Shown: positions 8,990-18,882, counted from the stretch's first letter. The stretch: DNA of 60,564 nucleotides from Pseudopedobacter sp. (GCA_014378105.1 JACMOI010000124.1:1-60564), one strand, 5' to 3'. Made by a program: numbers and translations. Notes: a model not told the origin generated them from the sequence alone.

Positions 8990-9754
8990 ATGAATTATAA
9001 TTTAAATAATATCCCTGAGCGTTCTGTTAAACCTCGTGAAAGAGGTTTAACAATGGTAATGGACAAAGGTCTGAGTTTAAGACAAGTAGAAGATTTTATT
9101 GAGGTAGCTGGAACGCATACTGATATTGTAAAACTAGGTTGGAGCACCTCTTTTGTTACGCCCAATCTAAAAGAGAAACTAAAGATTTATAGAGATGCGG
9201 GCATCCCAGTTTATTTTGGAGGTACACTTTTCGAAGCTTTTATCATCCGTGGTCAGTTTGAAGATTACAGAAAAATTTTAGATGAGTTTGGGATGGAATT
9301 TGTAGAAGTTTCTGACGGTTCGATAGAAATTCCTCACGAAGAAAAGTGCGAATATATTAGTAAATTAAGTAAACAAGTTACTGTAATTTCTGAAGTTGGA
9401 TCTAAAGACGAGAAAAAAATATTTGCTCCATATAAATGGATCAAACTGATGAAAGCCGAAATTGAAGCTGGAGCTTGGAAAGTAATTGCCGAAGCTCGTG
9501 AAGGTGGAAATGTAGGTATCTACAGAGACTCAGGAGAAGTAAGGCAAGGCTTGGTGGATGAAATTTTAACACAAATACCAGAAGAAACTATTATTTGGGA
9601 AGCTCCTCAAAAAGCACAACAAGTTTGGTTTATAGAATTAATAGGTGCCAATGTTAATTTAGGTAACATAGCTCCTGCGGAAGTTATCCCACTAGAAACC
9701 ATAAGATTGGGTTTACGTGGTGATACTTTTAACCATTTTTTAAATTTGAAGTAA
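8990..9754 (+). CDS. Phosphosulfolactate synthase family protein (ComA-like)
   Basis: 254 residues from the ATG at 8990; a TTG at 8978 would add four residues but is less likely. ComA enzymes add sulfite to phosphoenolpyruvate, giving phosphosulfolactate, and fold as a TIM barrel. The sequence shows DIVKLGWSTS, then YFGGTLFEAF, EVSDGSIEI, VISEVGSKD, IAEAREGGNVGI and WEAPQKAQQVWFI, all in the family order. In Bacteroidota its role is unsettled; feeding C3 sulfonates such as those used for sulfonolipids is one possibility, which is only inference. It is followed closely by aroE, whose pathway also draws on phosphoenolpyruvate. Confidence 0.88.
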   Translation: MNYNLNNIPERSVKPRERGLTMVMDKGLSLRQVEDFIEVAGTHTDIVKLGWSTSFVTPNLKEKLKIYRDAGIPVYFGGTLFEAFIIRGQFEDYRKILDEFGMEFVEVSDGSIEIPHEEKCEYISKLSKQVTVISEVGSKDEKKIFAPYKWIKLMKAEIEAGAWKVIAEAREGGNVGIYRDSGEVRQGLVDEILTQIPEETIIWEAPQKAQQVWFIELIGANVNLGNIAPAEVIPLETIRLGLRGDTFNHFLNLK

Positions 9755-9796
9755 AGAAAACTAGACTTTTTTATAGAGTCTGAGGGTGTTTTGGTA

Positions 9797-10585
9797 ATGA
9801 AAAAATTTGGATTAATAGGTTATCCTTTAGGACATTCCTTCTCTGAAAAATATTTCACAGAAAAATTTACCAGAGAAAAGTTGACGGATTGTATCTATCA
9901 ACTTTTCCCTATTCAAAGCTTAAGTGATTTACCTAAGCTCCTTGAAAACGAAAAAGATTTATGTGGGCTAAACGTTACAATACCCCATAAAATTGGGGTG
10001 ATGTTTTACCTCGATGAGACTGATGAAGTAGCAAAAGAAATTGACGCAGTTAATTGTATCAAAGTAACTCATCATCATTCTATTAAATCATTATTTTCAG
10101 GCGAGCTTTGTAAATTTAACCCTCATAAACTTAAACTTATTGGTTACAATACCGATGCTTACGGTTTCGAGAAATCTTTAAAACCCCTCTTAAAAAGGCA
10201 TCATAAAAAGGCGTTGATTCTTGGCAATGGTGGTGCAGCAAGAGCCGTAAAGTATGTGCTAGAAAAGTTAAATATTGATTATAAATTTGTTAGCAGGAGA
10301 GCCGCAAAAGGAATGTATGATTACAAAGATTTTAGTAAGAAAACGATGGATGATTATCAAATCATTATCAATACTACCCCTCTTGGCACTTTTCCTCATA
10401 CAAATCAATGTGCAGATATTCCTTATGAGTATTTAACTGATAAGCATCTTCTTTATGATTTAATTTACAACCCTGAAGAAAGTCTTTTTTTAAAAAAAGG
10501 AAAAGAAAACGGAGCCAAAATTAAAAATGGAGCAGAGATGCTACAACTTCAGGCAGATAAGTCTTGGGAAATTTGGAATAGCTAG
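9797..10585 (+). CDS. aroE: Shikimate dehydrogenase
   Basis: 262 residues from the ATG at 9797; a TTG six bases earlier is in frame but unlikely. It reduces 3-dehydroshikimate with NADPH in aromatic amino acid synthesis. Visible motifs are GYPLGHSFS (8-16), the catalytic Lys65 in NVTIPHK, Asn86 in DAVNCI, Asp120 in GYNTDAYG, and NADP-binding GNGGAARA (143-150). Between the IKV strand (88-90) and GYNTD there is an extra stretch of roughly 20 residues (THHHSIKSLFSG, then ELCKFNPHK) where most AroE proteins have only a short turn. All catalytic residues remain, so the enzyme should be active. Confidence 0.95.
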   Translation: MKKFGLIGYPLGHSFSEKYFTEKFTREKLTDCIYQLFPIQSLSDLPKLLENEKDLCGLNVTIPHKIGVMFYLDETDEVAKEIDAVNCIKVTHHHSIKSLFSGELCKFNPHKLKLIGYNTDAYGFEKSLKPLLKRHHKKALILGNGGAARAVKYVLEKLNIDYKFVSRRAAKGMYDYKDFSKKTMDDYQIIINTTPLGTFPHTNQCADIPYEYLTDKHLLYDLIYNPEESLFLKKGKENGAKIKNGAEMLQLQADKSWEIWNS

Positions 10586-10648
10586 TTGTAAATGCGTTTT
10601 TAGGTAAGATTGAAACAATAAATACATAAAATTTTATACCTTAAAGCC

Positions 10649-11230
10649 ATGAAATATATTTTTCTGATTCTATTCTCATTGCTCTTCATAACGGCTTGTA
10701 GTAGTAGTTCGGATTATGCTCCAAAGCCAAGAGGGTATTTCAGAATAGATTTTCCAGAAAAAAAATACCAGACATTTAAAGATAACCCTCATTACAGCTT
10801 CGATTATCCAGAGTATGGCAAAATGTATTTGGATAGTGTGGATGGCTATCATCCAAACTGGTACAATTTAACTTTCCCTCAATTTAATGCCAAGTTGCAT
10901 ATTAGCTATTATACCATGGATTCTAAAATCGAGTTAAATAAGTTGGTGGAGGATTCAAGGAAACTTGCCTTTAAACATACCGTTAAAGCGACCGGAATAG
11001 ATGAAGGAAGAATTAGCGTCCCCGAGAGAAATCTTTATGGTATTTTTTATACCATAGATGGCAATACGGCATCTTCGACAGAATTTTATTTAACAGATAG
11101 CGTTAAACACTTTTTAAGAGGAGCTTTATATTTTAATGAAAAACCTCAAGTAGACTCTATACAGCCTATAGTTGATTTTATTAAAACCGATATTGATAAA
11201 ATGATCAAAACCCTTACCTGGAAAAATTAA
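10649..11230 (+). CDS. gldD: Gliding motility lipoprotein GldD
   Basis: 193 residues with a lipoprotein signal ending at Cys17 (LLFITACSSSS). The mature part opens with the family signature PKPRGYFRIDFPEK and continues with YPEYGKM, WYNLTFPQFNAKLHISY and LYFNEKPQVDS. GldD is an envelope lipoprotein needed for gliding and linked to the type IX secretion apparatus in Flavobacterium; it also occurs in non-gliding Sphingobacteriaceae, so motility cannot be concluded. It lies 63 bases after aroE on the same strand. Confidence 0.93.
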   Translation: MKYIFLILFSLLFITACSSSSDYAPKPRGYFRIDFPEKKYQTFKDNPHYSFDYPEYGKMYLDSVDGYHPNWYNLTFPQFNAKLHISYYTMDSKIELNKLVEDSRKLAFKHTVKATGIDEGRISVPERNLYGIFYTIDGNTASSTEFYLTDSVKHFLRGALYFNEKPQVDSIQPIVDFIKTDIDKMIKTLTWKN

Positions 11231-11254
11231 ATCAGGTAAATTATAAACCCAAAA

Positions 11255-12568
11255 ATGAAAAAATACAGAATCTTAATTGTTTTATTGCTGATTGGAAGTG
11301 CAGCTCTAGCGCAAAACATTTTAACTTATATCAACACTGCGAACTCATTTTTTGATGCGCTAGATCAAAAAGATTATGTAAAAGCACAAGATTTCTTTGA
11401 CGTTTCTGTAAAGGACAAAGTAGCACCAGAGAATTTGGAGAAAATGTGGGCACAAATTCAAACTTCATTAGGAAAATTTGAGTCAGTAGATGGTGCGCAA
11501 AATAAGGTCCAAGGCGAATTCCAAATCGTAATTTTGAAATGCCAGTTCACTAACGATACGCAGTCTTTCCAGTTCGTTTTTAATAATAGCCAAAAATTGG
11601 TAGGCTTTTTCATCCTGCCCAAACAGGCAGAAAATAATTATAAACTACCTATTTATGCTGATACCACTAAATACACTGAAAAGTTAATTAATATTCAATC
11701 TGGTGAACATAGTTTACCCGCTATGTTGACCTTACCAAAAGACAGTATAAATGTTCCAATGGTAGTTTTTGTTCATGGTTCAGGGCCCGCAGACATGGAT
11801 GAAAGTATAGGTGCTCAAAAACCGTTTAAGGATTTGGCAGTTGGTTTAGCTTCTAAAGGTATTGCGTCCGTTCGTTATGTAAAAAGAACAACTTTATATG
11901 CCAATGAATTTAATGGTGCATTTACTACAAAGGAAGAGGTTACAGACGATGCTATTGCAGTTCTAAACTATGCTAAAAAGGTTCCGCAGGTTGATTCTCA
12001 AAAAGTATATTTATTCGGTCACAGTTTGGGAGGAATGTTAGCCCCAAAAATAGCTTCTCAAGAAACATTTTTAAAGGGTATAATTTTAGCTGCAGCACCG
12101 GCAAGAAAGCTTCAAGATATATCTATTGAGCAAAATAATTATTTTATAAAATTTACTAATGATACTACTAAAGCTGGTAAAGCGGCATTAGATCAAAGCA
12201 TCAAAGAACTTAATGCCTCAAAAGCAATTACCAAGACAAGTATAGCGCAAGACTCGATTATTTTAGGCTTGCCAGCTTCTTATTGGGCTGATTTAAATGC
12301 AATGAATCAAGTGGAAATTGCAAAAAAGCTAAATACAAGAATTTTCATCATACAAGGTGGTAATGATTTTCAGGTTGGTTTACAGGATTATTACCTGTGG
12401 ATTAATGGTCTAAAAGGGAAAAAGAGAGTTGACGCTAAGATTTATCCAATGGTTAACCATTTGTTTTCATTTGTAACCGAAAAAGGTAGCACCCGTCAAT
12501 ATCAAGAACCTTTAAATGTAGATCAACCAGTTGTTGATGATTTAGCCAGTTGGATTTTGCAAAAATGA
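11255..12568 (+). CDS. Exported alpha/beta hydrolase with N-terminal DUF3887-like domain
   Basis: 437 residues. A signal peptide ends near AALAQ (20). Residues about 25-120 form a small domain (FFDALDQKDYVKAQDFFD) like DUF3887, which often precedes hydrolases. The hydrolase domain follows: oxyanion region HGSGP (174-178), nucleophile Ser257 in GHSLGG, an acid in FIIQGGNDFQV, and the catalytic His in MVNHLF. It is likely a periplasmic or surface esterase or peptidase; the substrate is unknown. Its TGA overlaps the ATG of the next gene, so the two are translationally coupled. Confidence 0.88.
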   Translation: MKKYRILIVLLLIGSAALAQNILTYINTANSFFDALDQKDYVKAQDFFDVSVKDKVAPENLEKMWAQIQTSLGKFESVDGAQNKVQGEFQIVILKCQFTNDTQSFQFVFNNSQKLVGFFILPKQAENNYKLPIYADTTKYTEKLINIQSGEHSLPAMLTLPKDSINVPMVVFVHGSGPADMDESIGAQKPFKDLAVGLASKGIASVRYVKRTTLYANEFNGAFTTKEEVTDDAIAVLNYAKKVPQVDSQKVYLFGHSLGGMLAPKIASQETFLKGIILAAAPARKLQDISIEQNNYFIKFTNDTTKAGKAALDQSIKELNASKAITKTSIAQDSIILGLPASYWADLNAMNQVEIAKKLNTRIFIIQGGNDFQVGLQDYYLWINGLKGKKRVDAKIYPMVNHLFSFVTEKGSTRQYQEPLNVDQPVVDDLASWILQK

Positions 12569-13206
12569 TGAATTTAGAAGTTTTAACCAATAACCCTTAT
12601 CAGGAGAACACCTATATTCTTTGGGATGAAACTAAGGAATGTGTGATTATAGACCCAGGAATGTACACCTCTGATGAGCAAAACGCGGTGGTAAACTATA
12701 TAAAAGATAACAATCTAAAACCAGTTCTTTTATTAAATACGCATTGCCATATCGACCATGTTTTCGGGAATAAATTTATTTATGATCAATATGGTCTAAA
12801 ACCCCAATTTCATAAAGGCGAGTTGCAGCTTTTACATGCGGTTCCGTCATACGCTCCTCAACAAGGTTTTAGATATGAACTTTCTCCTGATCCAGAAGTG
12901 TTTTTGTCAGAAAGCGAAACTATAAATTTTGGAAATACAGTTTTAGAAATCATTTTTGCGCCAGGACATTCACCAGCTCATCTTTGTTTTTATAATAAAG
13001 CTGATGCTATTTTAATTGGTGGGGATGTCCTATTTAAAGGAAGTATTGGTCGTACGGATTTACCCGGAGGAAATCACGAAACGCTAATCAGCAGTATTAA
13101 AAGTCAATTATTTACCCTACCCGAGCGTGTAAAGGTTTACCCAGGTCATGGTCCGTTTACAACTATTGCATTCGAAAAATCTTTCAATCCGTTTTTTAAT
13201 TCCTAG
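12565..13206 (+). CDS. Metallo-beta-lactamase-fold hydrolase (glyoxalase II-like)
   Basis: 213 residues from the ATG overlapping the preceding stop; the next codon is also ATG, so the start may be 12568. The zinc motif THCHIDH sits at 59-65. Later ligands are in APGHSPAHLC, GGDVLF and the final PGHGPFTT. The size matches short glyoxalase II-like hydroxyacylglutathione hydrolases, but such proteins also act on other thioesters, so the substrate is not assured. It is cytoplasmic, with no signal peptide. Confidence 0.9.
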   Translation: MMNLEVLTNNPYQENTYILWDETKECVIIDPGMYTSDEQNAVVNYIKDNNLKPVLLLNTHCHIDHVFGNKFIYDQYGLKPQFHKGELQLLHAVPSYAPQQGFRYELSPDPEVFLSESETINFGNTVLEIIFAPGHSPAHLCFYNKADAILIGGDVLFKGSIGRTDLPGGNHETLISSIKSQLFTLPERVKVYPGHGPFTTIAFEKSFNPFFNS

Positions 13207-13208
13207 AA

Positions 13209-14435
13209 ATGAATACGGCTTTTTATATAGCTAAAAGGTATCTTTTTTCTAAGAAGTCTACCAATGCTATCAATATTATTTCAGGTATTTCTATGCTTGG
13301 AGTTTTTATAGGAAGCGCCGCATTAATCGTTATTCTTTCGGCTTTTAATGGGTTAGAAACCTTAGTCATTTCTTTGTCTAATACCCTGGCTCCAGATCTA
13401 AGGATAGAGCCTGCAAATGGGAAAACGTTCAATCCACAAAATACAGTTTTGCTTAATTTCAAGAAAGATAATAGTGTTGCAAATTATACCGAGGTATTAC
13501 AAGAAAAGGCATTGCTAAGATATGGCAATCAACAATTTATTGGCATTATAAAAGGCGTAAGTAAAGACTTTTTAGCAAATAATCAAATAGACTCTACATT
13601 GGTACAAGGTGAATTTATTTTGAATGCCAATGGAGAGGATTATGCGGTAGTGGGTTCGACAGTTCAATATACACTCGGCATCAATATAAATGATCAGCAA
13701 AGAATTTTAGAAATCTACTCTCCTAATAAAAGAACATCATCGGCCTTTATGCCAACAGATGAATTTGTTTCTAGATTTCTACATCCAGTAGGTGTTTTCG
13801 AATCCAATCAAGAGTCAGATAATCAAGTTATCATCCCGTTAAAAACTGCTAGAGCTTTATTAGGCGAAAGTAAAAACATCAGTGCTTCAGAAGTGATTTT
13901 AAAAAAGCCAGATCAATCAGATAAGGTGAAAAGCGAGTTACAAAGCAAACTTGGTGATGCTTTTATTGTAAAAGATCGAATTCAACAAAATGTACTACTT
14001 TATAAAATTTTAAATTCAGAAAAGTGGGCGGTTTATCTCATCCTCACTTTCGTTCTGCTTATTGCAACCTTTAATATTGTTGGGTCATTAACCATGCTGG
14101 TGATTGATAAACAAAAAGACATCGCTGTTTTAAATAGCTTGGGAGCAGACAAATCCCTCATTAGACAAATCTTTCTTTTAGAAGGATTGATGATTTCTTT
14201 TATCGGCTGTTTATTAGGTTTAATTTTAGGCGGAATATTCTGTTGGTTACAAATCAGCTATGGTTTCATCACTATGGCAGAAGGAAATATGGTAGTAAAT
14301 GCCTACCCTATGACTTTAAAATTATTAGATTTTGGTTTAGTTTTTCTGACGGTTTTTATTATTTCTTTGATTGCATCATACATTAGTTCCCGATTAAGTG
14401 TGAAAAGATTTGAGACCTTAAAACAAGCTTTATAA
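13209..14435 (+). CDS. FtsX-like / LolE-type ABC transporter permease
   Basis: 408 residues. One N-terminal membrane segment (SGISMLGVFIGSAALIVIL, near 24-45), a periplasmic domain of about 220 residues, then three C-terminal segments near 275-300, 322-350 and 372-395, with VIDKQKDIAVLNSLGADKSLI between them. This MacB/FtsX layout matches LolC/LolE permeases that extract lipoproteins from the inner membrane. The ATPase partner is not next to it. It starts two bases after the preceding stop, so it is probably cotranscribed. Confidence 0.9.
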   Translation: MNTAFYIAKRYLFSKKSTNAINIISGISMLGVFIGSAALIVILSAFNGLETLVISLSNTLAPDLRIEPANGKTFNPQNTVLLNFKKDNSVANYTEVLQEKALLRYGNQQFIGIIKGVSKDFLANNQIDSTLVQGEFILNANGEDYAVVGSTVQYTLGININDQQRILEIYSPNKRTSSAFMPTDEFVSRFLHPVGVFESNQESDNQVIIPLKTARALLGESKNISASEVILKKPDQSDKVKSELQSKLGDAFIVKDRIQQNVLLYKILNSEKWAVYLILTFVLLIATFNIVGSLTMLVIDKQKDIAVLNSLGADKSLIRQIFLLEGLMISFIGCLLGLILGGIFCWLQISYGFITMAEGNMVVNAYPMTLKLLDFGLVFLTVFIISLIASYISSRLSVKRFETLKQAL

Positions 14436-14549
14436 TTCTTGAGAGCATAAAATTTCAACAGATTTTTAAAAAAAGAATTGATAGCACAAAGTCGAAATAT
14501 AATTTCTTTGGCTGAATATTTGGATTGATGAAATGCTTATATTTAACAA

Positions 14550-16349
14550 ATGGATACCGAGAAAAAGCCCAAAAAGAAACACAAAGTTCTTAAATGGACC
14601 TTATCAATTTTAGTAGTTATAATTTTATTTTTAGCGGCAGTTGCTTGGTATGTAAACCGTCAATGGAAACCACTTTTAAGAGAGGCCATTCAAAACACCA
14701 TACTGGATGCTTCAGATAGCCTTTACATTGTAAAATTTAAAGATATAAAGGTAAATATTCTTACCGGTGGAGTAGAAGTTGATAGCATTTCAATAACTCC
14801 TGATTTAGCAGTTTACCAAAGAATGATTGATAATGGTAGTGCCCCAGAAAACATCGTTGATCTACAAGTTCAAAAACTGATTTTGCAGCGGGTGAATCCA
14901 ATTAAAGTATATAAAGAGAGAAAACTGACTATTAGAGATATCAATATTCAACAACCTTCGTTGACAATTTACTACACAAAACTAGGAAGCCTAGCTAGAA
15001 AAAGCGTTGACAAGCGTACCGTATATGAAAGAATAAATAAAGCTTTAAAAGAGTTAAAAATTGCCACCTTGTTTTTGACCAACGTTGATTTTAGATACGT
15101 AGATAGATCTTTTAAAAAACCAAAAACTACTCATTTAGATAAAATGAATATCAGATTGAATGATATTCTGATAGATTCTACTTCCAGTAAGGATCCAACA
15201 CGTTTTTATAACATTAAAGATGTAATTGCCGAAATCAGTGATTATGACTTTGCTACACCAGATTCTATGTATCATTTAAGCATTAAGCATGCCTATGTTT
15301 CTTCGATGAAAAAGCAATTAGTGGTAAATGGAGTTAGTTTAACACCGCGTTACGGTGAGATGGTTTTTTCAAAACACTTTGAAAGACAAGAAGAAAGGTA
15401 TCAAATGCAATTTGATTCTATCATTGTGAATCAAGTTAATTTCAATACTTTTTTAGAGACTAGAACCGTTTCTGCATCAAAAGTAAAAATATTAAACGGT
15501 AATCTTTCTGCCTTTTTAAATAGGGATAAACCAGTAAAGAATATAGATAAAGGGAAAAACTACCCACACATCGCTTTAAAAAGAGTAGCTTGGGGGATCA
15601 AATCCGATACCGTAAGTTTAAAAAACATCAATATCAGTTATACAGAATATAATCCCAAAACAAATGAAAAAGGGACTGTCTTTTTTAATGATTTAAAAGG
15701 GAATATTTACAATGTAACAAATGACTCCTTAGCTTTAACTAAAAGTAATATTTCTAATGCCTATGTGCAAACTTATTTAATGGGAAAAGGTAAATTAAAT
15801 GTTCACATCGCATTTAATTTAACAGATCCAAATGGGGCCTTTAGATACAATGGCTCATTAGGGTCTATGGATATGTCGACGGTTAATTCATTGACCAAGC
15901 CATTAGCCATGGTTTCTATTAGTTCAGGAAAGTTAAACTCAATGGATTTTGACATCAAAGGAAACTTAAAGGGAGCAGGTGGAACACTTACCCTTAAATA
16001 TGAAGACTTGAATGTGGTGTTGATGAAGAAGGATGAAAGAGAGAACTTTAAAAAAATGGGTTTGATATCATTATTTGCAAATGCACTTTTGTTAAATAAC
16101 TCAAATCCAAGAAGAGATAAACCCGTAGTTATTAGTCACCCTTATTATGCTAGACCATCAGAAGCATCTTTTTTTAACTTGATGTGGAAGACAGTTTTTG
16201 CAGGTATAAAAGAAAGCGTAGGTGTTACAAAAGAAAAAGAGTCCAAACTTTTAAAAAGAGCAAAAGATTTTAAAGACGCAAAGGCAGAAAGAGAAATTAG
16301 ACGAGAAGATCGTCAGAAAAGAAGAGCCGCTAGAAAAGATAACAAATAG
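14550..16349 (+). CDS. Large membrane-anchored envelope protein, AsmA-like in general character
   Basis: 599 residues. A Lys-rich cytoplasmic tail (MDTEKKPKKKHK) is followed by one membrane segment (VLKWTLSILVVIILFLAAVA, 13-32), then a long extracytoplasmic part rich in beta-prone segments, such as VKFKDIKVNILTGGVEVDSI. The end is strongly basic (ERKREIRREDRQ-like, rich in Arg and Lys). The layout recalls AsmA/DUF748 proteins, which span the periplasm and affect lipid or outer-membrane traffic. I cannot name the family with certainty. The next gene starts nine bases later. Confidence 0.75.
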   Translation: MDTEKKPKKKHKVLKWTLSILVVIILFLAAVAWYVNRQWKPLLREAIQNTILDASDSLYIVKFKDIKVNILTGGVEVDSISITPDLAVYQRMIDNGSAPENIVDLQVQKLILQRVNPIKVYKERKLTIRDINIQQPSLTIYYTKLGSLARKSVDKRTVYERINKALKELKIATLFLTNVDFRYVDRSFKKPKTTHLDKMNIRLNDILIDSTSSKDPTRFYNIKDVIAEISDYDFATPDSMYHLSIKHAYVSSMKKQLVVNGVSLTPRYGEMVFSKHFERQEERYQMQFDSIIVNQVNFNTFLETRTVSASKVKILNGNLSAFLNRDKPVKNIDKGKNYPHIALKRVAWGIKSDTVSLKNINISYTEYNPKTNEKGTVFFNDLKGNIYNVTNDSLALTKSNISNAYVQTYLMGKGKLNVHIAFNLTDPNGAFRYNGSLGSMDMSTVNSLTKPLAMVSISSGKLNSMDFDIKGNLKGAGGTLTLKYEDLNVVLMKKDERENFKKMGLISLFANALLLNNSNPRRDKPVVISHPYYARPSEASFFNLMWKTVFAGIKESVGVTKEKESKLLKRAKDFKDAKAEREIRREDRQKRRAARKDNK

Positions 16350-16358
16350 AATAAACAC

Positions 16359-17657
16359 ATGAGATTATTTAGAAAAGGAAATCAATTTTTTGCAATTGCT
16401 TTAGTATTCAGTTTAGGATTTAGCGCATGTTCTCCTAAGGTTAATAAAGGTTTAGTTGCTGTAACAAACATTAAAAAACTTGGAATCGAAGAGGCTAATT
16501 TAGACCGAATTGATAGTTTATTAGGATCTTCATTAATTAATAAATGGGCAGCTGGAGCAACAGCTTTAGTAGCTGTGAATGGGAAAGTTATTTATGATAA
16601 AGGGTTTGGTTTTAGAGATCGTGAATCTAAAGCTTTAATGAGCCCAACAACTGAGTTCAGAATTGCATCCATGACTAAACCAATAGTTACAGCGGCAGCA
16701 ATGAAATTGATTGAAGAGGGTAAATTGAAATTAGATGATCCGGTTTCGAAATATATTCCTGAATTTAAAAATATGAAAGTGATCGCCACTTTCAATGTGA
16801 AAGACACTACTTATACCACTGTTGATGCTAAATCCACAATCACCATTAAAAACTTAATGACTCACACCTCTGGTATTGGTTATGGCTTCGCAAATCCTAT
16901 GCTTTCCATGATTTATGCTAAAAATGGAATTCCTGACTTAGCTGTTGCCGACGAAGTGACCATTGGGGATAAGATGAAAAAATTAGGAACCTTACCATTG
17001 GCAGTTCAACCTAATAGTACTTTCTTTTACGGTTTAAGTATTGATGTTTTGGGTGCTGTAGTCGAAAAAGCAAGTGGTAAAAATTTATCAGAATATGTAA
17101 ATGAAACCATTTTAAAGCCTTTAGGAATGGATAATACTTTCTTTTATATCCCAGCAGAAAAAGCAAATCGCTTAGCGGTAATGTATGCCGAAACCAAAGA
17201 AGGAAGATTAGAAAGAGTTCCTATTGTAAGTCAGGGGTATAATGTGAATTTCCCAATAACCGGAGCAAGAACCTATTTTTCTGGGGGATCTGGATTATCT
17301 TCTACCGTAGAAGACTACGCTAAATTTTGCCAGATGATTTTGAACAGAGGAGAGTTTGGAGGTAAAATCATTTTGCAACCCGAAACAGTTGATCTAATGG
17401 CCATGAATCAAATTGGAGATTTGAATGTAGGGAAAGATAAGTTTGGTTTAGGTTTCGAAATTACTACACAAAAGGGGATTAAAAACGGATCTAAAGTTGG
17501 AAAATTAAGTTGGGGCGGTGCATTTAATACCATTTTCTGGATAGATCCTGAAAGAAAATCTGTAGCCGTATTAATGACTCAGGTCTATCCTGCTGTCCAT
17601 AAAAACGAGTTATTTAGCCAGTTCGAGCAATTGGTAAATGATGCTTTGGATAGATAA
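16359..17657 (+). CDS. Serine hydrolase lipoprotein, beta-lactamase class C family
   Basis: 432 residues with a lipoprotein signal ending in LGFSACSP (Cys near 24). The nucleophile motif is S-x-x-K in RIASMTKPI, followed by a Y-x-S in FFYGLSID that matches the Y-x-N position, and a late GG motif in LSWGGAFNTIFW. HTSGIGYGF is also typical. Family members are esterases, D-peptidases or beta-lactamase relatives; antibiotic hydrolysis cannot be inferred. It probably sits in the periplasm or on the outer membrane. It ends at a long palindromic terminator. Confidence 0.92.
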   Translation: MRLFRKGNQFFAIALVFSLGFSACSPKVNKGLVAVTNIKKLGIEEANLDRIDSLLGSSLINKWAAGATALVAVNGKVIYDKGFGFRDRESKALMSPTTEFRIASMTKPIVTAAAMKLIEEGKLKLDDPVSKYIPEFKNMKVIATFNVKDTTYTTVDAKSTITIKNLMTHTSGIGYGFANPMLSMIYAKNGIPDLAVADEVTIGDKMKKLGTLPLAVQPNSTFFYGLSIDVLGAVVEKASGKNLSEYVNETILKPLGMDNTFFYIPAEKANRLAVMYAETKEGRLERVPIVSQGYNVNFPITGARTYFSGGSGLSSTVEDYAKFCQMILNRGEFGGKIILQPETVDLMAMNQIGDLNVGKDKFGLGFEITTQKGIKNGSKVGKLSWGGAFNTIFWIDPERKSVAVLMTQVYPAVHKNELFSQFEQLVNDALDR

Positions 17658-17711
17658 GTTCTTGAGAAGTAAGATTTAAGACATAAGAATCAAGACAATT
17701 GTACTTAACCA

Positions 17712-17743
17712 AAGAGCCAAGATTTAATTAAATCTTGGCTCTT
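17712..17743. terminator. Bidirectional terminator, 32-bp perfect palindrome
   Basis: AAGAGCCAAGATTTAA is followed immediately by its exact reverse complement, giving 16-bp arms. T-rich sequence follows on both sides. It lies between two convergent genes, the serine hydrolase (stop 17657) and ilvE (stop 17770), and can end both transcripts. Confidence 0.88.
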
Positions 17744-17769
17744 ATATTTTTAATTTTTTTTCTAAAAAT

Positions 17770-18834
17770 CTATACAATATAGTTCCAACCTTTCACATCT
17801 TCTACTCTTCCGTATTTGATGTCATCTAATGCCTTTCTCATTTTTGCTGCAAATACGCTATGGGTTGGGTTTGGCAGAATATAATCTTTCCCTTGATAAC
17901 CAATCTCTGCAATTTGTGCTAAAGTAGCCGCAGTACCAATACCAAAAGCATCAGTACAAGTGCCATTTTCTATGGCTGTTAAAACTTCTGCAATAGAAAC
18001 CCTGCGTTCTTCTACCTCCATTCCAAAATCTTTAGCTAATTGTAAAACGCTATCTCTAGTTACGCCATTTAAAATGGTGTCTCTAGTAGAAGGAGTGATT
18101 AGTTTCCCATCAATTACAAAAGCAATATTTGCGGCACCTAGTTCTTCAATATATTCGTGGTTTTTAGCGTCGGTCCAAATTATTTGATCAAATCCTTGTT
18201 CATTGGCTTTTTTTAGAGGAAGCATTGCACCACCATAATTTCCAGCTGCTTTTGCATAACCAAAACCACCTTCTGCGGCTCTAGTATATTCTGTTTCTAC
18301 TTTTACTCTTAAATTTTTAGAAAAATATAGACCCGATGGACCTAGTATTACCATAAATTTATATGTAGAAGAAGGCGTTACACCCAAAAATGGGTCGGTA
18401 GCAAACATAAACGGGCGAATATATAAAGTGCAGTTTTCCTTACTAGGCACCCAATCTCTATCCAAATCAACAACTGCAGCTAAACATTGTACAAATATAT
18501 CTTCTGGTAAAGTTGGCATGCACAACCTTTCTGCAGATTTATTAAATCTGATGGCGTTTTTATCTGGTCTGAAAATGGTGATTTTCCCATCATCGTTTCT
18601 GTAAGCTTTTAAACCTTCAAAAAAAGATTGACCGTAATGTATCGAAGAGATAGCGGGACTTAAACTGATATTTCCGTAAGGCACAATCTCAAAATTTTTC
18701 CATTCGCCATCCTCATAATCTGCAGTAAGCATGTGATCAGAAAATGTTTTACCAAAAGGAAGGTTGTCAAAATCTACCTGAGGTAGTTTTGAATTTTTAG
18801 CTTTGGTAATTTTAAGGTCTAAAGTCTCGGTCAT
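17770..18834 (-). CDS. ilvE: Branched-chain amino acid aminotransferase
   Basis: 354 residues, the length of the longer class IV aminotransferases. It transfers amino groups between glutamate and the 2-oxo acids of valine, leucine and isoleucine, using PLP. Motifs are YGQSFFEGLKAYR, RFNKSAERLCMP, YIRPFMFATD, the PLP-Lys region in GYAKAAGNYGG, EELGAANIAFV and GVTRDSVLQLA. It follows the tryptophan dioxygenase gene on the same strand with a 48-base gap, so the two may share a transcript. Confidence 0.95.
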   Translation of the reverse strand: MTETLDLKITKAKNSKLPQVDFDNLPFGKTFSDHMLTADYEDGEWKNFEIVPYGNISLSPAISSIHYGQSFFEGLKAYRNDDGKITIFRPDKNAIRFNKSAERLCMPTLPEDIFVQCLAAVVDLDRDWVPSKENCTLYIRPFMFATDPFLGVTPSSTYKFMVILGPSGLYFSKNLRVKVETEYTRAAEGGFGYAKAAGNYGGAMLPLKKANEQGFDQIIWTDAKNHEYIEELGAANIAFVIDGKLITPSTRDTILNGVTRDSVLQLAKDFGMEVEERRVSIAEVLTAIENGTCTDAFGIGTAATLAQIAEIGYQGKDYILPNPTHSVFAAKMRKALDDIKYGRVEDVKGWNYIV

Positions 18835-18882
18835 ATCTCTTATTAGTTTGCGATGTGCAATTTACAAATTTGTTTATTCATT

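Noticed and set aside
17712..17743. 32-bp palindrome as an insertion-sequence end
   Set aside because: It lies between convergent genes with T-rich flanks, has no transposase near, and acts as a terminator.
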